From Closterium sp. Naga37s-1 (lineage: Eukaryota > Streptophyta > Zygnematophyceae > Desmidiales > Closteriaceae), in assembly GCA_947471745.1 (NCBI GenBank), contig CANJKZ010000934.1, positions 718,001-782,000 on the forward strand: DNA of 64,000 nt. Direction: 5' to 3'. Position 1 is the first letter of the stretch. Each line of letters opens with the position of its first letter. The position numbers and the translations under genes were made by a program. The notes under the pieces are model-generated. The model did not search any database. It saw only the letters and a program-made list of their open reading frames with translations, and was not told where the DNA came from. Shown here piece by piece: positions 34,801-44,469 of this stretch.

Positions 34801-37002
34801 TGCATACTCCTGCCTGCGGCTGTCTCTAGTGGTTTGAGTTTAGGCGACGGAGATGAAAGATGACTCCTGAGGCAGTGTGGAGAGCAACAAGGGGGATAGT
34901 AAATAGGGGGTCGATAGGAGCGAGTGAGGTCAGATTTTCTTCCTTATCACCACTTTTCAGTTGCTGCAGTAGTCGCCTCACCAAGATACCTCACTGAATC
35001 GTTCAAAAGATAATATTTTCCACCAAGGGAGGTAAGGTAATGCTTTATTTAGTAAAATCTTAAATAGCCCTCATAGCTACTTATTACTCACTCACTCACT
35101 CCCTCATTCCCTCCCTCACTCCCTCAATCACTCACTCGCTCCCTCACAGACACACACACCCTCACTCACTCACCGAATCCGGCATGGGTGAGCGGGTTAG
35201 CGAGGGGGTACGGCCAGGTGTAGAAGTGCCTTCCCTGCTCCACAAGCGGGATGGCCCAGGAGAATCGCTGAAACATGTCGACGTTGCTGGGGCCGTTGGT
35301 GGCAAAGAGCCTTGTGAGCTGAGCTCGCTCGGTGCGCTTGAGAGAGCGTTTCAGAGAGCAGCACCGGCAGGTCACTCACACCACCGCCACGGCTGCGCTA
35401 CCATTGCGCACTCACTCACTCGCTCGCTCACTCCCTCGCTTGCTCATTCACGCATGGACTTACTCGCTCACACCCTCACTCTCCCACTCACCGAATCCGG
35501 CATGAGTGAGTGGGTTGGCAAGGGGGTACGGCCAGGTGTAGAAGTGCTTTCCCTGCTCCACGAGCGGGATGGCCCAGGAGAATCGCTGAAACATGTCGAT
35601 GTTGCTGGGGCCGTTGGTGGCCCATAGCGTTGTGAGCTCGAGGACCTTGGCGCAGTAGATGGGGCGACGGGCACTGACGATCAGCGTGTTGTCTCTGATG
35701 CTCTCATATTGCTTCTCAAAGGTCGCCCTGCAGGTGTGTGGAAATAGGGGGAGGGGAGGAGAGGGAGGGAGGGGCCGTTCGTGGCAAAGAGCGTTGTGAG
35801 CTCAAGGACCTTGGGGCAGTAGATGGGGCGGCGGGCAGGCACTGACGATCAAAGTGTTGTCTCTGATGTTGCTGTACTGCTTCTCAAAGGCCGCCCTGCA
35901 GCAATGTGTGTGGGAAGAGGGGGTCGGCGGGAAGGAGAGGGGTGGGGTGGGGGAAAGGGGAGTTCGTTCGGATATGCTGGTCTGGTTTACGGCACTCAAC
36001 CACACTTGTCACCAGGTTTGATGCTGTTCCTTCTAACCTCAGTCAAACTTCTCATCTGCCTCGATTCTCACCTCCCTTCAACCTTTCCTCACTCTACTCC
36101 ATCATCCCTCCCTCCCTCCCATCCCACCGCTCTGCATCGCGCACCCCCGCACATTAACAGTGTTCCCCGGGCGAGATTGTGTCGAGCGAGTGAGATATGA
36201 TACGATACGACACTCACATGCTGCCGTTCAAACACCCTTGCTGCCAGGTTTGCTGCTTTTGCAACCCAAGTTACTTGCCCCACCCCCCTCACCTCTCTGC
36301 GTCGTGCACCACCGCACACGCGACCGCGCCAGTGTTCCCCGGGCGAGTTTGAGCGGTGCGAGTGAGATAAGACACCCACATGCTGCCGTTCAAACACCCG
36401 CCCATGTCCCACTTGCTCGTCCGCCCTGGCGTTCCCATCACAGAAATCAGCCCCGCCAGAGTCTGGAGAACGGGAGGGGATTGGGATCCAAAAGTTGGAT
36501 GAACAGAAAAACGCATTGCTCCTTTACGTGCGTTTGCCCAGGATTGCTTACGCATGGATGGACGATGCCTGTTGGAGCCTCTGTGCTCATGCCGCAGCAG
36601 TGAGCGCTGTGCTGTGCTGTGCTGTGCGGCTGTGCTGTGCGGTGCTGTGCTGTGCTGTGCTGTGCGGTGCTGTGCGGTGCTGTGCTGTGCCAGCACCAGA
36701 ACTGTGAGTGCTTAAGGAACTTTCTCACATAAGCATTTAAGAGTTCACTGAACCTGCATCTGCCCCGCATGGGTGAGCAATCCAGCATTAACCGCGTCTG
36801 CTCCAGCCCAGCTTTACTACCTGCATCTGCACCGCGTGGGCCAGCACGAGCTGCTGCAGCATGAGGGCGCGCTCCTTGCACCACACGCCCAGCGCCTCCC
36901 CCCTGCGCCTCTCGTACTGCTTGTGCCGATCACACAGCAGCCATGCCGCTATCACTGCGCCGCATAGAACCCACACGACCACCAGCACCGTGAACAAGGG
37001 AG
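21762..37002 (-). CDS. CHASE-domain hybrid histidine kinase (cytokinin-receptor class)
   Basis: This is a sensor kinase with the plant cytokinin-receptor layout: TM1, extracytosolic CHASE, TM2, HisKA, HATPase, receiver. Exons in transcript order: 36821-37002 (TM1); 36293-36462, 35492-35727, about 34597-34675 and 28133-28349 (CHASE); 27393-27640 (TM2, H-box [11 protein letters not shown]); 26614-26844 (HisKA rest); 25995-26078; 25434-25529 (N-box [11 protein letters not shown]); about 24672-24765 (G1 box QDSGCGLP); 23720-23791 (G2-like [11 protein letters not shown]); 22491-23428 ([10 protein letters not shown], then receiver [14 protein letters not shown] and [11 protein letters not shown]); 21762-22228 ([15 protein letters not shown], stop). 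The phospho-acceptor His, receiver Asp pair, acceptor Asp and conserved Lys are all present. Borders follow GT-AG. The first coding exon was not found, so the N-terminus is open. A retrotransposon sits between the CHASE exons at 34.6 and 28.3 kb. Confidence 0.8.
22491..23428 (-). CDS. Kinase exon: end of HATPase, Gln/Ser-rich linker, receiver start
   Basis: Opens [20 protein letters not shown] after a strong acceptor (CTCCCCCAG), the last strand of the HATPase fold. About 180 residues of Gln/Ser/Gly-rich linker follow, then [20 protein letters not shown] and the phospho-acceptor strand [13 protein letters not shown], with donor GG|GTGAGT at 22490. Confidence 0.8.
23585..23791 (-). repeat. G2-box exon present twice
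   Basis: The exon 23720-23791 ([14 protein letters not shown], donor ACG|GTGAGT) has a second copy at about 23590-23650. That copy reads [14 protein letters not shown] before CA|GTGAGT. Both are preceded by GGTTTTGGACGTCTC/CCTGGAAG-type intron sequence. Confidence 0.7.
23822..23945 (+). repeat. Three copies of a 41-bp unit
   Basis: GGGCGGTGTGAAAGTGCGTG followed by CGAATGACACATGTTTGAGA, in a kinase intron. Nearby (23952-24100) a larger unit with GGGATGGGCATGTTGTCAG is duplicated. Confidence 0.9.
24110..24292 (+). repeat. 25-bp minisatellite TGGGCTGTGTGAGAAGAGAG
   Basis: Seven or so units of (TT)GGGCTGTGTGAGAAGAGAGTG in an intron. Confidence 0.85.
24305..24525 (+). repeat. Purine (GGGGA)n-type tract
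   Basis: About 220 bp almost without pyrimidines on the plus strand, built on GGGGAGGGGA. On the minus (sense) strand it is a very long pyrimidine tract before the G2 exon. Confidence 0.9.
25555..25670 (+). repeat. GGTAACCCAGAAGTGGTAAC short tandem repeat
   Basis: Units of 13 and 26 bp upstream of the N-box exon on the minus strand. The first unit (GCGGTAACCGGAAG) overlaps the acceptor region. Confidence 0.85.
25755..25885 (+). repeat. GGTGTGGATGATGGTAAGTG tandem repeat
   Basis: Four to five imperfect units. The adjacent words TCAAGGAGATCACAGGTG at 25732-25749 repeat, in inverted orientation, the donor end of the kinase exon at 25995. Confidence 0.75.
26463..27295 (-). repeat. HisKA exon with several partial tandem copies
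   Basis: The exon opening GCATGATTGACGCTCTGGCAGACATGGG occurs at 26844, 26955 (as ACATGCTCGACGC), 27218 and 27295; only 26844-26614 runs the full exon. The exon's second half ([19 protein letters not shown] to KGIE, donor GAAT|GTGAG) is repeated at about 26572-26463. Confidence 0.8.
27692..27785 (-). repeat. Partial extra copy of the TM2 exon
   Basis: Acceptor plus CACACAACCTCCAAACACGTGG and GGGACATCC...CTCATCGCCCTCTTCACACTCCTCGTG, then divergence. It sits one exon length upstream of the functional copy 27393-27640. Confidence 0.75.
28430..28495 (-). repeat. Partial extra copy of a CHASE exon
   Basis: ACAG|ACCCATCCAAGTCCTTTGAG and a decayed continuation (GACATCACTGACTCAGC) copy the start of exon 28133-28349. 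Confidence 0.75.
28527..28588 (+). repeat. (GA)n microsatellite
   Basis: About 62 bp of pure GA, part of the 5' border of the non-LTR element. Confidence 0.95.
28711..28812 (+). repeat. (GA)n microsatellite, second block
   Basis: About 100 bp of GA starting TTCGAGAGAGCGAG, between two copies of the element's putative 5' leader. Confidence 0.95.
29108..30391 (-). CDS. Arg/Ser/Pro-rich protein antisense to the non-LTR element, unknown function
   Basis: A 427-codon open frame starting at ATG ([13 protein letters not shown]; a stop codon lies 12 codons upstream) and ending TAG/TGA-type stop at 29108. The N-terminal half is basic and Ser/Arg/Pro-rich ([20 protein letters not shown]), then [14 protein letters not shown]. 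The C-terminal half looks folded: [66 protein letters not shown]. The opposite strand over the same stretch is also open but is uniformly low-complexity. It could be a Gag-like or capsid-type protein of another element, or a composition artefact. No family recognised. Confidence 0.4.
   Translation of the reverse strand: MDPSARRDPELEGSAESALPDPAPAGFRPRVPAHPSASEPVRRFERMLTLPHRPAARPTSPEYSWAPARVASSRPDGQPRQERGRSPPRQPPRQPSPRRPSPERREAPQRREGAQRSPARPRSPRRPSPRGRVGQRSPRSRSPAQRSPRQSPATRGKGSPGHRWDSGRREQSPPRPHSAGSGGRRGRRNGGGRGGNCSGQDPALDRAANAFAEVVRQARASGEPTHVHIEVTNGPPFAADPGPVAPQRAPTLREYLPAREGGARFRTPRQVPGFSAQRVTGGRTPGWSTAFPREAPTAPPPTHAGRDPMLTMCRILNLAEACEVVANLQLAVCGATRSFPSSYGPGSRGSCVSLAESLESPLAPVSEAPAGVAPLARTFPRHVGDLVGAAQVGTPVDTLQSSAHLLLAMTACMRSMLEVEGAEPYTM
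30640..33912 (+). pseudogene. Reverse transcriptase / RLE protein of the non-LTR element, frameshifted
   Basis: The protein would copy its RNA by target-primed reverse transcription. Frame 1 from about 30640 (acidic stretch [20 protein letters not shown]) runs to about 31085. Sense then continues in another frame across a C/A homopolymer (31085-31097) with [22 protein letters not shown]. The RT core follows: [50 protein letters not shown], and YADD at 32244-32255. A second shift near 32980-33010 leads to [14 protein letters not shown] and GDWLLAIP, the zinc motif CDCRY...HLMRC (33244-33306), and the nuclease residues KADVS (Asp at 33436), CDVTVTDP (33478 on) and KKEEKY (about 33567). Stop at 33910-33912. 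Two frame breaks make this copy non-functional unless they are sequencing errors in homopolymers. Confidence 0.8.
33913..34140 (+). other. 3' end region of the non-LTR element and GA-rich border
   Basis: Follows the stop codon; contains a G run, TTTGTGTGTTTGTTTATGC, then two GA tracts separated by 45 bp. No gene. Confidence 0.5.
34141..34603 (-). repeat. 25-bp minisatellite made of a splice-donor junction
   Basis: About 18 units. On the minus strand each reads CACCTGGTGAGTAAAGGGGT plus GTA(A/T)G, that is the exon end CACCTG and donor GTGAGTAAAG of the kinase exon at 34597-34675. The array starts exactly at that exon's donor and extends into the intron. The unit is not a multiple of three. 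Confidence 0.9.
35174..35320 (-). repeat. Partial extra copy of the third CHASE exon
   Basis: Reads [26 protein letters not shown] and [14 protein letters not shown] with donor TTCG|GTGAG at 35174. The full copy is 35492-35727. Confidence 0.8.
35765..35910 (-). repeat. Second partial copy of the third CHASE exon
   Basis: Acceptor CTGCAG then [19 protein letters not shown], after which the frame shifts (a two-base or similar change in CTGCCCGCCGCC) and similarity ends at about 35770. Confidence 0.8.
36119..36255 (-). repeat. Decayed extra copy of the second CHASE exon
   Basis: TTTGAACGGCAGCATGTGAG, TCTCACTCGCTCGACACAATC and CGCCCGGGGAACACTG match the exon at 36293-36462 with indels. Confidence 0.75.
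36606..36692 (+). repeat. GCTGT pentanucleotide repeat
   Basis: About 85 bp of GCTGT/GCGGT units in the intron between the first two kinase exons. Confidence 0.9.
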
Positions 37003-37860
37003 CTGGGAGGGGAGGGAGGGAATGCGGAGGGAGGAGCGGGAGAAGAATGGGGGAAGCAAGGGGTGAGAGGAGGGGCTGCTGCTATCGCTGTCTGCGTGCT
37101 ACCCTGCTATAACGCCCCGCCTAACACTGGGTCAAACCAGGGTATGGAAGGCGCAGGATGAAGAGAAATGCAGGGAGAGAAGAGTGGTGAAGGGAGAGAG
37201 TGGTTGTGAGATCAAACGTCTTTCTTTGCAAGTGGGAATAGCGTTTTCAGAGAGTGTAGCAGAGCAGCTTCACGGCGATTTGACCCTAGCAACGTGACGA
37301 AGCCATGAGATCCCTAAGCACGCCCTAGTTGCGATCCTGGTAGCCGGTGAGAGCGGCAGAAGAGGGGAGGCGGTGCGAGGGACGGACGATGTGGACGAGG
37401 GAGATCGATCCATTGATCCTCAAAATCCTAGTTGAAAGCACCCATTATTCATTGTAAAGTACCCTGGAATAGCACCGAGGAGCAACCGACTGGAACCCCC
37501 CCTGTCGTGTCATCCTCCCCGCCTTCCCCCGCTGCCTGCTTCTCCTTCAAGCAACTTGGGGTGACGTGCTTGCTCCAACCGCTGCCTCGAGCGGCTTTCG
37601 GCGGTGTCATCGGCAGCTACTCAGCAGCAGCTACGGTAGAGACAGCTAGTAGTATAGCGTACTACCAGATCCGCCGCTGTCTTTTCGCCGGCGGGTGATC
37701 GCCAGCGCCGCTTGGCGGGGAGCGGCGCTCGCGGCGCGACTACTAGCAGCGGATCAGATTATGACTCGGTGGTGCATGTCAAGTCTAGTAAGTGTCAGAA
37801 AGTGTGCTATTCTGGAGACAAGAGTGTCTATAGACAAGAGTGCATTTTGGAGATGAGTGT
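37003..37860. other. Region upstream of the kinase gene
   Basis: Should hold the promoter and the missing first exon of the minus-strand kinase. The stretch 37180-37290 aligns loosely with 14830-14890 upstream of the other copy. I could not place a start codon, TATA box or first exon with any confidence. Confidence 0.35.
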
Positions 37861-37864
37861 GCTA

Positions 37865-38210
37865 GGTGTGCTATAACACCTCGCTACCCACTGGGTCAAA
37901 ACGAGGGTGTTATTTGGCGCAGCGGAGTGCCCTTAACACAGCCCACAGGCGTTACACTCGTCCCCCCCTGGTGCCAACGTCCCCGTTGGCCTCGGACTTC
38001 AGGGAGTCGGCCCCCTGCCGCTGGGACCTAGATTTCAGGATCGTTCACTGGGTTCGAGCTGGTAACCACACTTCAGTTCTCACCATAGGTGGAAAATGTG
38101 GACCAGCCGGGACTCGAACCCTAGGCTCTGAAACCAGTATAACACCTCGCTACCCACTGGGTGTATTTGGCGCAGCGGAGTGCCCTTAACACAGCCCACA
38201 GGCGTTACAT
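37865..38210 (-). repeat. tRNA-derived SINE-like repeat
   Basis: On the minus strand, an A-box-like word (CCCAGTGGGTAGCGAGGTG, 38143-38161) is followed after about 20 bases by a B-box-like word (GGGTTCGAGTCCC, 38110-38122), close to tRNA spacing. A direct copy of the A-box segment, with the adjacent TTGGCGCAGCGGAGTGCCC stretch, lies at 37871-37957 and 38138-38209. A weaker relative (CACTGGGTCAAACCAGGGTA) is at about 37125-37145. No acceptor stem closes, so it is not a functional tRNA gene. Confidence 0.45.
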
Positions 38211-40300
38211 GTGCAGTCCATGGAAATTCAATGTCACTACTATTCAAAGGTCAAATCTCCAATGTCAGGTCAGGTCAGACTGGGGTTTCTGCTTCGGGGA
38301 GGACCATCCTCAGCCTGGTTGAACCAACTGAGTGCGCACCACACCACGATAACAACTCCAGCAATCGCAATCCCAATTCTTGAGATGCCAGCCAATATCC
38401 CAGCAAGTTAGAGCCTAGCGTTTCTCTTCCCAGCCCGGATTCACATGCCGTTACAGCTGTTCAAATGACCCACTCAAGCCTAGAAAGCTTCTGAAGCGAG
38501 TACAGTATTTAGCGGAAAACAGTAGTCATCAGACGGATTTGCTTCTGATTTGGAGCAGGGTCAGCTGTTCCAGCCGCGGAAGTGCAAGGTTATACTGTGC
38601 CATGAGTCGGAACTCATAGGTACTGTACACGAGGAGCGTGGTCCTTGTGAACGAGGAAAGCTATTGTCTAGCCTGAAGTTTTCTTTCAGCTCTCACATTT
38701 GTACCTAGGAGGGATATGATCGAGCATATCTTTTAACGTCCGAGCTGGCAAGGAAGAAACAAGCAAGGCCAACTACAGCCATCGCCACCGCAAGTAGTAA
38801 TATACGGCGCGGTGAGGCCAGGGTTTTTTGTTTCACACGTCACTCCACTGGACCCATTTTCGCGCCACACGCCGGTTGCTTGCACGGCGTGGCTGCACGC
38901 GGGCAGAGCAACGACGTTGACAGCAGCATTCAACTCAGCCACCCCTGGTCAATCACACCGCAGGGGGGTGCACATCAACAATTGCAAGTACACTACGAGG
39001 AAACAAAACACATGAGTCGAAGCTTCCCTAGAACCCAGACCTAAACATTCTCTGCTGGTTGGGCAGCTTTCTCGGTCATCCGCGCCATTAATGCGTAATG
39101 AAATGAAATCTCAAACGATCTACAAAAAGGTGGTGTAGCGCTCATAAGCCCAAAAAATGGGAATTGGGAAGCAAGCGTACACCAGGAGGAAAATACCATA
39201 AGGTCAGGGTTTACGGCGTGTTGCAATTGCCGGTGCACTGCATCGGCTCGGTACATCAGGAAGGCTCCAAGCAGGCGGGAGGCCAAACCTGGGCACTGAT
39301 TCGGGAAAGAAATGTTTCAAGATAAAAATTCAAAGAGTTATTTGCTAATATTATATTAGGACATAGAATGTTTTTGCGCGTTTTACGACACACTGCTTTC
39401 CTGGAGCCTTCCGAAACCCGTGCCCCGAGCCGAGCCGACGCAGTGCACCGCACGCCTATGGGGTCTCTGCTTACGCAGAGCCCCGAAATTTGGTCGGGGT
39501 GTGACACGGCCCCTGGGAAACCTGCGCAGAGCACCAGTAGCAAAAATGAATCTATGCTCAGGTCTTCAAAATAATATGGAATTTCGGGGCTTTTGTTACA
39601 GTTCACCTGACTTCACAAGACTCTTGGTTTTCTACGGGCTTCAGCAACAGTCCACCTGTATCAAATCAACCGTCTTTTCCACATAGGTTCGAGCTGTACA
39701 CCGTTTGTGTGTGGATTGCCCCAGCTGGAATTTCTGAGCAGTAAGGCAATGTTTCCGAGTGGTGAAAAGCGGTTCAATTTAGAAGACACGAAGTGTGCAC
39801 GGGAGCTCGGACGACAGACCATAGGTTTGACACAAATACACTGTTTCTCGCCATAGTGGATTTCGTTATACTGGAATCTCCGTTTGTGGAAATTCACCGC
39901 GTCCAGGAGCGCGCTATCACCCACGTCATAGTGGATTTCGCACAAATGAGATCCAAAGTGGTGCCCTTCGTTCTAGAACGGTCACTTAACATTTTAGAAT
40001 GGCTAAGCAGGGTATTCAGGGAAAATGAACTTTTGGAAGTTCCCCTCACAACACCCACCCGATATGGACGGTTAAAAGCAAATTCTGAATTCTGTCAAGG
40101 AAAAGTAGCATGTTTACGCGCTTCAGTGTAGCGGGAAACAAGGTGTATTGAGAGTAAGGTCTCGTCTTCTTAAATGGGTTTCGGTGTCCTCCGATACATG
40201 CATAGTATTCTGTCAGTAGCGGTGATCGGTACGCCCTCCACTCCGACTGCGGAAGTTGCGACGGGTTTCACAAACTCTTGTGGCGCAACTGGTAGTTAAA
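38211..40300. other. No recognisable gene
   Basis: About 2.1 kb of mixed-composition DNA. A 112-codon plus-strand frame at 39793-40131 contains ATAGTGGATTTCG twice and resembles decayed repeat DNA more than a gene. Nothing else stands out. Confidence 0.4.
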
Positions 40301-40309
40301 GCCTACGTT

Positions 40310-40660
40310 GCCAATATAATAACACCGAGCCTGCCCACTCCGAGTGGGCCAAAATGGGTCAAAATACGCAAATTCTCGCACTCCGAATATACCACCTAGG
40401 AACCGAACATGGATTTCCAACTACTGGCAAATCCCACTCCGAGTGGGCCCACCACGAAGTCCAGGCTTAACATTTCAACTACTCACTCCACTCTGAGTCC
40501 TTTTGGGGATTTGTGTACCTTCTCACAAATTCCCGGCTCATAGTGGCGAGGGTGTACCGATCATCCCCAGAAGGTCACGGAAACTCGTTAGTGTCGGTGG
40601 ATGTCGGCGCTCCCCTCCGAGCCTAGCCACTCCGAATGGGCTTAATTGGAGTGGGACATA
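40310..40660. repeat. Dispersed short palindromes CCCACTCCGAGTGGG
   Basis: Near-identical palindromic words at about 40337-40351 and 40434-40448, and variants at about 40490-40500 and 40627-40640, each able to form a small hairpin. Confidence 0.6.
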
Positions 40661-40764
40661 CCGATCACCACCAGTGACTCAATGGCACTTTCTCGGCATA
40701 CTGTAACAGACCAAAGCTACAAACAAATTATGTTGACGAGAAAAGGCCACGCCCTCGCTAGGGC

Positions 40765-41115
40765 GAAGTCGATTTCGTTGTCCGGCTTGCAAGGTGTGCA
40801 GCCAGCTAGGCTTCGTGGTCGGCGTCGACTTGGAGGAGCAAGGCGGCTTGGTTGGGCGACCTCATTGGAGCTGATTTCGGCGGAGCCGACATCGGGGGTT
40901 AGCCGACTTCGGTGAAGCCGACCACTGCGTAGCCAACTTCAACAAACGGCGAAGCCGACTTCGTGGTCGACGCCGACCTGGTGGAACAAGTCGGCTTGTG
41001 TAGCCGACTTCGTCGAAGTCGACCATAGCGAAGCCGGCCACGAAGCTGGCCGACGAAGTGATGCCGGTGGACGACGCCCTGCCTCGGCAGTCAACGAAGG
41101 AGGTTGCAGACATGC
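40765..41115. repeat. Dense AGCCGACTTCG/CGAAGTCGGCT motif region
   Basis: The 11-mer AGCCGACTTCG or its complement occurs about ten times in 350 bp in both orientations, without a fixed period. The same word is frequent in the decayed copia at 42-44 kb. Confidence 0.6.
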
Positions 41116-41369
41116 CGCCGACCTACGGGCACCGACTTAGCGGCCTTTCTGGTTGACCCGGTAACCTCGTCGACGAAGTTCTGCGGGGGTGCGCGAACTT
41201 CGCTCCATGTGGTTTTGGGGAAGTCGGTGTGCGTGACGGCATCACGTGGTCAATGTGGTGCATCTTGCGAAACCTTTGGCATGTGGCTGACCTGACAGCT
41301 GCCCAATATGCGTGACAGTGCACGACGTGCACAACTGTCTACCAGCATCTGCTTGGTAGGTGCGCAAAT

Positions 41370-41545
41370 GTGCGCACACGGGCACCTGTGGTTGCAACGT
41401 TGGCAAGCTGCCTTGCTGCAACGTTGGCAAGCCGCCTTGGTGCAATGCTGGCAAACCTCCATCTTGGTGTGCTGGCAAGCCGCCTCCCAACTGCGTTAGC
41501 AGGCCGCCGACTTGCAGCACTGGCAAGCCGCCCTTGTGTTGTGCA
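41370..41545 (+). repeat. ~27-bp tandem repeat GCAACGTTGGCAAGCCGCCTT
   Basis: Six to seven units; related to the array at 1-170. Confidence 0.7.
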
Positions 41546-41829
41546 GGCGGTCGACTTACTGGGATGCTATGATTGTTGCTTTTTTATGTATCCACTTTGC
41601 CATTGCAAATGTTCATTGTTGTTGTTCTTAATTCTTGATGACACTCTTGCCGATGTTCCCTGTGAACGCGCAAGTATAGAGAACGCAAGGAACGCATCGA
41701 TCACACGTACAGCCCCGTAGCCTCCCATATAGTCCAGCTACTAACGTTGTTGAGTGACTCTTTGCATGGTGCGGTGAGCATGGACGGCCCCGCAAGATAC
41801 CTTCAGGTAGTAGCCGGCTTTGCGCCTTA

Positions 41830-44160
41830 CCTAAGTCGTTGTTAGGCCGGCAACCGTCTTAGACCGCCATAGGCGACCAAGGTGTCGCTGCAGGAGTAGA
41901 GGATACCCTGCAGGCGCGAAAGGCTGGTATTTGGGCACGCCATGAGGCTGGCGAGTTTGGCGAGGCGAGCTTGAAGGTGCTCCTCCTAGGCACTCGTGCG
42001 CAGTGGGGCGAGCATCCTCCCCAACCTGACGGTGCATCTGCCTCTTCCGATCTGTACACAACGAAGGTGGCGACGGCCAAGTCAACAGCTTAGGCATGAG
42101 GGTGATCCGTGGAGTGATTCGGGCCGCCGATGTCGACGTCGGCGGGATGCAGGCGCAAGTGCTGCGGTCGGCGATAGCAGGCAGCTCACACATTGACGTT
42201 GAGGCTCGACGTCACTCCCCTCAGCGAAGTGGAGTCAGGACGTCATTGGCGACCCATAGGTCGGTTGGTCGAGATGGCGGTATTGCGCCGTCCTACAGCT
42301 ACTTCAAGTTCTAGCCGGACAAGGTCGCCATGCACGGGATGGTGGAAGGTCAACATGACCTCCTAACGTGGAGGGAGACGATTGAGTTGGGCTGGAGATT
42401 CCGGGACTGAAGAAGTTCGTCGACAGCGACGTGGCGGCACCGGATGAAGACGACGTCGACCTCTGGACAGAATTCCGCGCCACTCACCTGCTTACCTTCA
42501 TGGTCGTCTCGCGGTGCTACGACGATGGTGCAGGCTGCCCTGAAGCCTTGCTGACTTCGGGTGGACGCTGGCTTTCAGGCCTGATAGTTCATCATGTGGA
42601 CCTACAAGGTGACCGACGTTCTCTACATCGGCCAACTGGAGCAGCGGCTGACCAACATTCGGATGGGCGAGCAGGAGTCGGCGACGGAGTACTGCAACCG
42701 TGCTCAGCGGATCTTGGCCGACATGTGGATGGCAAGCGTCGACTACTTGGTGGCGTCCAACGTCACCCATGTTGTCAGAGGGCTTCCCATGGGCTACAAC
42801 CTGATGCACCGTATGCTGGCCTTTCCTGGCGTGCGCTCGCAGCTCAACGAGGAATTTCTGGTGAGTCACATCATCCAGGACGCGTTCATGCAGGAGTCCA
42901 AGCGGCCCACGGAGTTCCTTCCGCAGGCCAACTACGTCGCCTCGACCAAGCAAGGACGCCAGTAGGGGCAACGTGGGAAGCCAGGCAGAGGCGTCGAAGG
43001 ATGGAAGTCGACGAAAACCAAGTCGGCGAATGACGCGGACCGAACGAAGTCGGCTCGGGATACTGAGCGTGGTGGTGGCGGATGGCATCAGTGCTACATC
43101 TGTGGCGACCTCGACCACCTCTCCTACAAGTGCCCCGACCGGGGGGGTTCCAACGACGACCAGAAAGGAGGCCGCGAAAAGTCCGACAGCAGTCGTCTGC
43201 GTCGGGACAACCAGCCGTGCAAGGAGAAGCAGGTGTCGAAGACGTCGTTGACGAAGGACACTGAATCCTCAAGCGGCAACACACGTGGCGACGGTGCGGC
43301 CTCGAGCTCGATGGTCGGCCTTGTGAAGCTGACCACTTTGCTGGCGCCGGAGGCCGGCGAAGAATTCCAGGAGGTTGTTGCCGCCGTGCAAGTAAACCCG
43401 AACGTGGTGCTCCTTGATAGCGGCTGTTCCCATCACCTGCGGGGAACTCGGGAGGCCTTCGTCGACATGGAGTAGGGAGGCGACGTCAACCATGTGCGCG
43501 GATTCAATGGGGCGATTTCAGTTGTCCAAGGCCGTGGCACCATCGCAAGGGCAGGGTGGGAAGCAGATCCATGTCCCCGACGTGCTGTACGTCCCGGATG
43601 TGCAGGCAAACCTCTTTTCGGTTGGCCATCTGAAGGATAGCGACGTGAAGCAGCAGGACTACGGCGACGAGATGCTCCTGGTTTTGGTTGCGGGAGATGT
43701 GCTCGGCCGCGCACGGTACACCGACCGAGTCCTCTGCACTGACCTCTGCCCCTGCTCGACGAAGTCGACATCGACTTTGATGGAGACGGTTGCACTGCGA
43801 ACGATTGCCTCGGCGACGAAGTCGTCACCGCACATGTGGCACGCTCGGCTAGCGCACGTCGGCGTCAAAAGGATCAAGATTTCGGCGTTGCATGGGGTCG
43901 CCGCTAGCTTGAATATCAAGTCGACGTCCAGAGCCAACTTGCCGTGCGTCTCCTGTGTCGGCGGACTTAGGTCTAGTAGGTTCTCCCCTTCAGGTCAACG
44001 TAGGTACTGTGTGAGCTGGCTTGCGATATGCGACAAGTTTGGTCGGCACATGACGGCGGCAAAGAGTATGGATAGAGCTCGAGCTCGTGATCAGCGACAG
44101 AGAGTGGCGTGGTGTCTGGAGTGTGTCAGAGACGAGGAGTATGGAGCGGGGTGGAACGGC
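41830..44160 (+). pseudogene. Second copia lineage: gag, protease, pre-integrase remnant
   Basis: Decayed plus-strand copia coding sequence. Gag fragment from about 42330 to 42965 (YIGQLEQRLTNIRMGEQESA, ASNVTHVVRGLPMGYNLMHRM, LVSHIIQDAF). A canonical zinc knuckle CYICGDLDHLSYKC follows at about 43098-43140, the protease motif LLDSGCSHHL at about 43410-43440, then a TAG at 43473. Pre-integrase follows in shifted frames (DVLYVPDVQANLFSVG near 43580; MWHARLAHVG near 43835; CVSC). No integrase core or reverse transcriptase and no LTR pair is visible. This lineage has the normal CX2CX4HX4C knuckle, unlike the other copia elements here. Confidence 0.75.
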
Positions 44161-44282
44161 TGATAGGTGCGATTGCGAATTTCTTCGCGAGGGTCTTGGC
44201 GTACTTCACGGCGGAGAGATGAATAGTGTCAGCGGACTGGATGATGTTGAGGCAGAGAAATTGAGTCGTTGAATGTGAGATG

Positions 44283-44415
44283 TGTCAGAATGTTATAGTG
44301 CTTACATTTGTGTAGGCTATAGTGGGGTAGCCCATAGGGGGTACAACCCAACTAGGGTTAGTACTTGTACCCAACCCTTTCATAGTTCATTCATTCTCGT
44401 TCATTCCTTTGACAT
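44283..44415 (+). repeat. LTR of the left half
   Basis: 133 bp, TGTCAGAATG...CCTTTGACA; several differences from 52954-53084. Confidence 0.85.
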
Positions 44416-44469
44416 GGTTTCAGAGCAGGACCTTCGTTAGGACCAATTTTTTTAGGGCCCACCACAGCG

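Larger units (their letters stand above)
26463..37740 (-). repeat. Right arm of the large inverted duplication
   Basis: Inverted counterpart of 13800-20324. It is longer because of the non-LTR insertion and more minisatellite growth. Similarity upstream of the gene is clear at 37440-37640 and fades by about 37740. Confidence 0.75.

Noticed and set aside
39793..40131. 112-codon frame as a gene
   Set aside because: Contains a repeated ATAGTGGATTTCG word typical of decayed repeats and no domain signal.
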